From: an uncultured Actinomyces sp.
Lineage (GTDB): Bacteria; Actinomycetota; Actinomycetes; Actinomycetales; Actinomycetaceae
Direction: 5' to 3'
DNA length: 18,105 nucleotides
Assembly (NCBI GenBank): GCA_938022345.1
Contig: CALIEP010000274.1
Location: forward strand, 1 to 18,105
Below, one piece after another: positions 13,501-18,105 of the stretch (position 1 is its first letter; every line of letters starts with the position of its first letter). Position numbers and translations under genes: made by a program. The notes beneath the pieces were generated by a model that searched no databases, was not told the DNA's origin, and was given only the letters and a program-made list of their open reading frames with translations.

Positions 13501-14955
13501 TTAGCTGATGCGTTTAGCGACTTGGAAACCGCCCTGGTTATAAACCAATTCGAAACTGTGCCCCGGATGCGTCCCCTGCGCGTAAGCCACGGCTTCGACG
13601 TTCTTCTGATCTCCCCACGCGGCTCCACGTTGGTCGACAACGACATAGTCGACGTCAACATCCTTAGCGGATCCCACCCAATACACCTCGTGGCGTGGAA
13701 CCAAGTAGGCCAGCAGAGTGAGATCAGTTTCGACCTTTGAATTCTCAGGGATGAGCTCATTGATCTCTTGGGCCTGGGCCATTCGAGGACTCAGAGTTCC
13801 AAAACCCGGATTCGTCATCTGCCACATCGGAAGCTGCGGAGCGGTCACAAAAGCCGCGGCGCAGGGCAGGGCCAATGCAATTGTTGCCACCAAAGGACGC
13901 TGCGCGCTGGTTACCCAGCCCAAGCCTCGGGAAATCGAGGAATCCTGCTGCGAAGACCACTGGCGATGCACATCCAGCAAGGCACCCAAGAGGATGGGGA
14001 TCAAAATCGCGTTGTAGTGCCAGTGCTTCCAATCCCAGTAGTAGTCAACGGAACCCAAGAAACGCCACGCAATTGTTGGCATGATGACCCAGAACCAGGG
14101 AGATGCCATACCAATGATGCCGGCGCCCAAAATCACCATGGCAATCACGCCGTACTTTTGGGCAGGCCACAGTGCACGCTCAATCAGAGTGACATCCCCC
14201 CGATTGCTGCTTCCATCCAAGCTGTAGGCCCAGGTACCTGAGGCATTAAAGGCAGGCAGAAGCAGCTTCACCGTCACGAAGAAGGCAAGAAGTCCAAAGA
14301 CCGCAAAAAACAAGGGATAGGTAAAGGATTTTTCGCTCTCCCGGCCTCGCCACGCCAACACAATGCCAATCATCATGATGGTGAGGCCAAGGTCTTCCTT
14401 CACCAAGACCAAAGGGGCCGACCATGCCATAACGGCAACCCAGCGACCCTCAACAAATGCGGCAGAGGCCCAGGCAAGAAGGGGAACAGCAAAGGCAATC
14501 TCATGGAACTGCGAGGCAACGGCACCCTGGAATCCCCATGCGGTGACATACCCAATCCCAACGAATGTTCCAAGAAGCCACCCGGCTTGCTTGCTGGCTA
14601 GACGAACCAGCGGCCACGCCGAAACCGCAATCAACAGATCTTGAACGACCAGCAGGGTCAGTCCCGACGGGAAGAAGCGATAAACCGGACCCAGAAGAAC
14701 CAAGATGGGGTGGAAGTGATCGCCCAGAAGGTTGTAACCCGGCCCCTTCACCGGCACGATCGGCGCAGAGAAGTGAGAATAGGACTTCGCCGCCTCGGTG
14801 AAAATAGCCAGATCCCACGAAGGGACAGTCAACGAACGCCACTGGCCAACCGAGAAGGTGATGTACAGGCAGGCGCCCAGGACAACGTAAAGTGCAGCGG
14901 GAAGATAGGCCGCAAGCGCGCGGGATGGACGCAAACGGGCACCTTTTTCAGACAT
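13501..14955 (-). CDS. DUF2079 membrane protein (GT-C glycosyltransferase-like)
   Basis: A 484-aa polytopic membrane protein with roughly ten to eleven hydrophobic helices. Family marks of DUF2079 (PF09852) are WDLAIFTEA (47-55, acidic residue in the first outer loop), LGDHFHPI (77-84), SQFHEIAF (148-155) and VKEDLGL (183-189). DUF2079 proteins have the layout of GT-C enzymes, which transfer sugars from lipid carriers outside the membrane; the donor and acceptor here are unknown. The C-terminal part is an outer domain ending in a short basic tail. The start is supported by AGGAGA upstream and by a one-base stop/start overlap (TAATG) with the GT2 gene before it, so the two are translated together. 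Together they suggest a lipid-linked sugar being made inside by the GT2 enzyme and used outside by this protein (inference). Confidence 0.85.
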   Translation of the reverse strand: MSEKGARLRPSRALAAYLPAALYVVLGACLYITFSVGQWRSLTVPSWDLAIFTEAAKSYSHFSAPIVPVKGPGYNLLGDHFHPILVLLGPVYRFFPSGLTLLVVQDLLIAVSAWPLVRLASKQAGWLLGTFVGIGYVTAWGFQGAVASQFHEIAFAVPLLAWASAAFVEGRWVAVMAWSAPLVLVKEDLGLTIMMIGIVLAWRGRESEKSFTYPLFFAVFGLLAFFVTVKLLLPAFNASGTWAYSLDGSSNRGDVTLIERALWPAQKYGVIAMVILGAGIIGMASPWFWVIMPTIAWRFLGSVDYYWDWKHWHYNAILIPILLGALLDVHRQWSSQQDSSISRGLGWVTSAQRPLVATIALALPCAAAFVTAPQLPMWQMTNPGFGTLSPRMAQAQEINELIPENSKVETDLTLLAYLVPRHEVYWVGSAKDVDVDYVVVDQRGAAWGDQKNVEAVAYAQGTHPGHSFELVYNQGGFQVAKRIS

Positions 14956-15803
14956 TAACTGGTTTCTCCTGCAGGTGATTGGGATACGGGAGTGTGCTCG
15001 GGATCAGGGTAGGGGGAACCCAAGCGTTGAAGAGAGACAGGGGTTCGGAAGCGACGGCGCAGTCGCACTTTGCGTAAGGCCAGCATTGCTGACGTCCACA
15101 ACACATCGGCAAAACCTGTCGTGGGGTTGAGCTCAACCAGACTGTGATCATCACCCGTATGCTCGAAAGCGCAGGGCAGTTCAATAGCTGTCATTCCTTC
15201 AGAAAGCAGTCGTACCTTCAGGTCCAGCTCCAGGCCGTAGCCATTTGCGAAAGGCATAACGCAATTCAATGCCTCGCGAGTCAGGCACATTTCTGGGGAA
15301 AGCGGCGCCTGACAATCCCAACCGGTCTGACGACGGATCGTATTGTGGGCCAGGCGCTGAGCGGAGGTCCCCTTCCGTGATTTCCCATCGGAGACGCTCA
15401 AGTCCGCGGGCACACCACACGCCAGATCTGCGCGCCCACTGGAAATCGCCTCGACAAGGAAGGCGGCATCGACGGCGCTCTCCCCCAAGTCTCCAGAGAG
15501 AAAGAGGATGTGGCGCCCAGGGGCATCCACGCGATCACGCATTGCTGCAACCTTCACTCCCGTTTCGCGTGCCGAGGCCCGGCCTCGGGGAACGGAATGG
15601 CGAACGACAACCGCACCGGCTGCGCGAGCATACTTCCCGGTTTCGTCGTCCGAGCCGTCGTCAATGACAATCAGCAGGTCAACGCCAGGGATTGCACGGC
15701 ATGCACGAACAGTTGAGGCGATCTGCCGACCCACATTGTGGGCACAGATGATCGCAGCGACCTTCTGAGAAGGTGAGGGTTCGACGGATTGAACGGGAGT
15801 CAC
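14955..15803 (-). CDS. Family 2 glycosyltransferase (GT-A fold)
   Basis: A 282-aa soluble GT2-type enzyme. The N-terminal nucleotide-sugar half shows VAAIICAHNVGRQIASTV (about 15-32), the acidic IDDGSDDET (47-55) and a GRASARETGV segment. The usual metal-binding DxD/DADLG motif reads LSGDLGES (102-109), so the first aspartate is replaced. The acceptor half has PEMCLTREAL, GYGLELDLKVRLL and FEHTGDDHS, patterns shared with polyprenyl-phosphate and phosphoglycerate glycosyltransferases. There is no membrane helix, so it is probably peripheral. The GTG start at 15803 has no Shine-Dalgarno, but a TAGACT -10 lies six bases upstream. The stop overlaps the start of the DUF2079 gene. A sugar-lipid synthase role is likely but not proven. 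Confidence 0.82.
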   Translation of the reverse strand: MTPVQSVEPSPSQKVAAIICAHNVGRQIASTVRACRAIPGVDLLIVIDDGSDDETGKYARAAGAVVVRHSVPRGRASARETGVKVAAMRDRVDAPGRHILFLSGDLGESAVDAAFLVEAISSGRADLACGVPADLSVSDGKSRKGTSAQRLAHNTIRRQTGWDCQAPLSPEMCLTREALNCVMPFANGYGLELDLKVRLLSEGMTAIELPCAFEHTGDDHSLVELNPTTGFADVLWTSAMLALRKVRLRRRFRTPVSLQRLGSPYPDPEHTPVSQSPAGETS

Positions 15804-15809
15804 TCTGTT

Positions 15810-15815
15810 AGTCTA
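15810..15815 (-). promoter_or_regulatory. Candidate -10 box for the GT2/DUF2079 operon (leaderless)
   Basis: TAGACT on the minus strand is followed by six bases and the GTG at 15803. It fits TAnnnT with leaderless spacing. It lies between the DUF5926 gene and GT2 gene, so the pair could be transcribed separately or by read-through. No -35 was found. Confidence 0.4.
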
Positions 15816-15838
15816 TCCCGCTCACGTGCCGCCTCTCC

Positions 15839-16720
15839 TTAGCGAATCGTGACCTGGCGGGAAACGAGGCCCTGGCGCGCGCGACGTTCGTCTGCACTCA
15901 GCGGGGTGGTTTCCTTCAGTGCCTTCTCAACGTTCTCCGCAAGAGCCTTTGCATCAGCGGCAACATCTTCTGCAGAAGCGCCCTCAGCGAGCTCAAAAAC
16001 CGGAATTGCCAGACCGCATGCGCGGAATGCACCGACGAAACGAGAGCCTTCTCCCAATCGGGCATTTCCAGCTGCCTGCAGGCGAGCCAGCGCATCAAAA
16101 AGCTTATGTTCAGGAGCGGCAGACACGTAACGAACAAAGTTGCGGTTCATTTCGCACCAGTACATGCCTTCGGTACCGGGTACTGCAGCAGTGGGAACAA
16201 CGTCAGCGCGGTTTTGCTCAAGAGCATCGCGCATTTCGGGGGTGAGTTCCTGATTCGGGTCAAACCAGTAACCGAAATCAGCAACGATCTCCATATCGCC
16301 AAATGCCTTCGAATCAACAATGTCCTGGAGGCGAGGGGCGGGTTCGCGCACATCAATATCGATGACGCCGTCAACACCGTCGGACTGTGCCTGAAGGGCA
16401 GCAAGAAGAGCTGCGGCAACGTCGTGTGAGAGATCGCCCGAGTTCGAGCGAGTCTGCAGGCCAACGAGGATACGTCCATCGGGGCGAATCATTGCGGGAT
16501 GGCCATCGGGCAGCAGTGTAACGATGTCGAAGTCTGCACCGCCGTGCTCTTCGGTAGTGCGCCCGCTCAGCGTTGCGCAGGGGATGATTTCGCGCATTGC
16601 GACCAGTTCGATCTCGTTAGGAAGTCCTTCAAAAGGACGTTCCACGAAGGGGATCAGGGGGCGGTATGCCGGGCGATCTGCGCTGACTGCTACTTTTTTA
16701 CGACGTGAGGCTTTTCCCAT
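15839..16720 (-). CDS. DUF5926 family protein
   Basis: A 293-aa soluble protein of an actinobacterial family without known function. It starts MGKASRRKK, a basic tail typical of the family, then FVERPFEGLPNEIELVAMREIIPCAT (about 27-52), the best conserved block. The body is acidic, with LLPDGHPAMIRPDGRILVGLQT and a DFGYWFDPN segment, and ends in a helical region rich in Ala and Glu and a basic tail. There are no membrane segments or catalytic motifs that I recognise. The ATG at 16720 is chosen by homology to the family start and by a TACGAT -10 six bases upstream; a longer frame reaches 16876 but would overlap the HAD gene. It follows the HAD gene by 28 nt. Confidence 0.88.
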   Translation of the reverse strand: MGKASRRKKVAVSADRPAYRPLIPFVERPFEGLPNEIELVAMREIIPCATLSGRTTEEHGGADFDIVTLLPDGHPAMIRPDGRILVGLQTRSNSGDLSHDVAAALLAALQAQSDGVDGVIDIDVREPAPRLQDIVDSKAFGDMEIVADFGYWFDPNQELTPEMRDALEQNRADVVPTAAVPGTEGMYWCEMNRNFVRYVSAAPEHKLFDALARLQAAGNARLGEGSRFVGAFRACGLAIPVFELAEGASAEDVAADAKALAENVEKALKETTPLSADERRARQGLVSRQVTIR

Positions 16721-16726
16721 GGGGCT

Positions 16727-16732
16727 ATCGTA
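16727..16732 (-). promoter_or_regulatory. Candidate -10 box for the DUF5926 gene (leaderless)
   Basis: TACGAT on the minus strand is followed by six bases and then ATG at 16720, and no Shine-Dalgarno is present. It fits TAnnnT with leaderless spacing; no -35 was found. Confidence 0.45.
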
Positions 16733-16748
16733 GCGGTTTTCCCAGCAT

Positions 16749-17657
16749 TCACGAGGCCGTGGCTGCGCACCAGCGCAAAATCGCCTGCATAACGGCGGCC
16801 GCACCGTCGTTTTCAACGGCTGCTGCAATGAAATCACTGTGGACGCGAACCTCCTCGGTGGCGCCGCCCATAGCAACCCCGAAGGCCGCCCACTCGATCA
16901 TGGCAATGTCGTTCGTGCCATCGCCAATGGCGACCGTTCCTTCAATGGGAAGCGAAAGATCCCGTCGGAGTTCATCAAGCCCGCTGGCTTTCGTCACCCC
17001 GAGTGAACTGATATCAGCCCAGGAGGTCCAACCGACGAAAACCTCATGAGTCTTCGCAAAGGGCAGGGCACACAAGATGCTTTCGAAAGCATCGCGGTCC
17101 AAAGCGGGCTCACGAATGACAAGCTTGGGCGTACGCATCGAACGAAGTTCGTCGATGCTCACCAACTCGGTGTCTTCAACGATCTCCCCTTCGGGAAAAC
17201 CTGTTGAAATCAAGCGAAGGTTACGGTCTTCAGCACCAAAACGCGCATGCGGAAGAGCCGTCAATGCCTCGTCAATGACCTCGGCGGGCGAAAACTCATG
17301 GCGATGCACAATCTCATACCCGGCCTCGTGAATGCGAGCAAGAACCGCACCATTGGACGCGACGATCCACCCGCGACGGAAGCCCAACAGCGGGAGAACG
17401 GGCAGGACCGCACCCATTGAGCGGCCTGTCGCGATAACGACCTGCGCACCGGCCCGATTCAATGCAGCAATCGATTCAACGACCTGTGCGCTGGCACCGC
17501 TGGGACTCAAAATTGTCCCATCGATGTCCAGGGCGACCATTACCTGCGTAATATCACGCGGGAACGTGGAAGGAAGCGCATTGAGCGCCTCCCCCACCAG
17601 CTCCTCGAAAGGACGGGGAGCTTCACCGCTCAGCGGTGCCGTTAAGTAGCTGGTCAC
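16749..17657 (-). CDS. HAD-superfamily (Cof/type IIB) phosphatase
   Basis: A 302-aa hydrolase of the haloacid dehalogenase superfamily with a C2-type cap. Motif I is LDIDGT (43-48, nucleophile Asp44 and acid Asp46), motif II the T in ATGRS (76-80), motif III Lys223, and motif IV GDGTNDIAM (245-253). Such enzymes remove phosphate from sugar phosphates or flavin phosphates; the substrate is not readable. There is an extra N-terminal tail of about 37 residues compared with minimal family members. The GTG at 17657 is supported by an ACGAGG sequence upstream, and an internal ATG at 17540 would remove the tail. It begins nine bases after the serS stop, so it is transcribed with serS. Confidence 0.88.
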   Translation of the reverse strand: MTSYLTAPLSGEAPRPFEELVGEALNALPSTFPRDITQVMVALDIDGTILSPSGASAQVVESIAALNRAGAQVVIATGRSMGAVLPVLPLLGFRRGWIVASNGAVLARIHEAGYEIVHRHEFSPAEVIDEALTALPHARFGAEDRNLRLISTGFPEGEIVEDTELVSIDELRSMRTPKLVIREPALDRDAFESILCALPFAKTHEVFVGWTSWADISSLGVTKASGLDELRRDLSLPIEGTVAIGDGTNDIAMIEWAAFGVAMGGATEEVRVHSDFIAAAVENDGAAAVMQAILRWCAATAS

Positions 17658-17666
17658 GCAGCCTCG

Positions 17667-18105
17667 TTACTTTGCAGCGACGGGCTCAAGAACCTCGAGG
17701 CCACCGAGGTAGGGGCGCATTGCTTCGGGAACGTAGATTGAGCCATCAGAGCGCTGGTGGTTCTCAAGGATTGCAACCAGCCAACGGGTCGTAGCAAGAG
17801 TGCCATTGAGGGTTGCGACAGCGGTCATGCCATCTTCGCGACGCTCACGGATACCCAGTCGGCGTGCCTGGAAGGTCGTGCAATTCGAGGTCGAGGTGAC
17901 CTCCATGTAGCGTTCCTGAGTGGGCAGCCAAGCCTCGCAGTCAAACTTACGAGCGGCAGAAGTGCCAAGGTCACCGGCGGCCGTGTCGATCACGCGGTAG
18001 GGCAGTTCAACCTTGGCCAGCATCTCTTCTTCCCAAGCCAGGAAGCGTGCGTGCTCTTCTTCTGCGTCCTCGGGACGGCAGTAGGAGAACATCTCAGCCT
18101 TGTTG
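17667..18105 (-). CDS. serS: Seryl-tRNA synthetase, C-terminal part (gene runs off the window)
   Basis: The window holds the last 145 or so residues of the class-II enzyme that charges tRNA-Ser; the N-terminal tRNA-binding coiled coil and motif 1 are outside. The visible part starts at the NKAEMFSYCRPED segment just after motif 2 and continues with ELPYRVIDTAAGDLGTSAARKFDCEAW cut here into its usual blocks: LPYRV, AAGDLG and KFDCEAW. It then has EVTSTSNCTTFQARR and motif 3 with NGTLATTRWLVAILENHQ, ending GSIYVPEAMRPYLGG and a short tail. Everything fits the normal SerRS C-terminus, with no truncation or frameshift visible. It is the promoter-proximal gene of the serS-HAD pair. Confidence 0.97.
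   Translation of the reverse strand, partial: NKAEMFSYCRPEDAEEEHARFLAWEEEMLAKVELPYRVIDTAAGDLGTSAARKFDCEAWLPTQERYMEVTSTSNCTTFQARRLGIRERREDGMTAVATLNGTLATTRWLVAILENHQRSDGSIYVPEAMRPYLGGLEVLEPVAAK

Noticed and set aside
16721..16876. Longer DUF5926 frame starting at 16876
   Set aside because: It overlaps the end of the HAD gene, and the family N-terminus MGKASRRKK begins at 16720.

Overview
The window looks like chromosomal DNA of a moderately high-GC actinobacterium, most plausibly an Actinomycetaceae member (Actinomyces/Schaalia-like); the genus is an inference. The signs are a DUF5926 protein, a DUF2079 membrane protein, a Mycobacterium-type CsoR, -10 boxes of the form TAnnnT, and several genes that appear to start leaderless, 6-7 nt after a -10 box. 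No phage, insertion sequence, CRISPR array or rRNA was seen. No gene-free stretch exceeds 300 bases; the longest gap is about 190 bases, between the convergent genes near 2.2 kb.

Layout. (1) Bases 1-92: 3' part of tRNA-Pro(CGG) with its terminator. (2) 163-2139: a class-I glutamine amidotransferase-like protein and a GCS2-type glutamate-cysteine (carboxylate-amine) ligase, 12 nt apart in one operon. (3) 2333-4674: a bile acid:sodium symporter-family transporter on the minus strand, divergent from a YwiC-like membrane protein whose promoter carries a DtxR/IdeR-like iron box, then a small four-helix membrane protein of the 'phage holin IV' (YvlD) family. (4) 4694-10165: an accessory-looking minus-strand region split by the housekeeping gene purB. 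On one side a WXG100-like protein is translationally coupled to a serine alpha/beta-hydrolase whose N-terminus resembles a degenerate WXG fold. On the other side a paralogous hydrolase overlaps an unrecognised 201-aa gene. No type VII secretion machinery is visible here. (5) 10258-13454: a complete copper-efflux operon, csoR-copZ-copA, with a near-ideal promoter whose whole spacer is a CsoR operator. (6) 13501-15803: a GT2 glycosyltransferase coupled to a DUF2079 membrane glycosyltransferase-like protein, probably for surface glycan. (7) 15839-18105: DUF5926 protein, HAD phosphatase and the C-terminal part of seryl-tRNA synthetase.

The strongest oddity is in CopA. The heavy-metal-associated (HMA) domain that normally sits at the N-terminus is missing there. 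An ATPase-type HMA domain with MTCASC is instead inserted, with flexible linkers, into the ATP-binding (N) domain. The copZ-copA junction adds an ATGA overlap followed by a strong GC hairpin, which could set the CopZ:CopA ratio or, more speculatively, allow -1 frameshifting to a CopZ-CopA fusion. The WXG100/hydrolase region is the second candidate for something undescribed.
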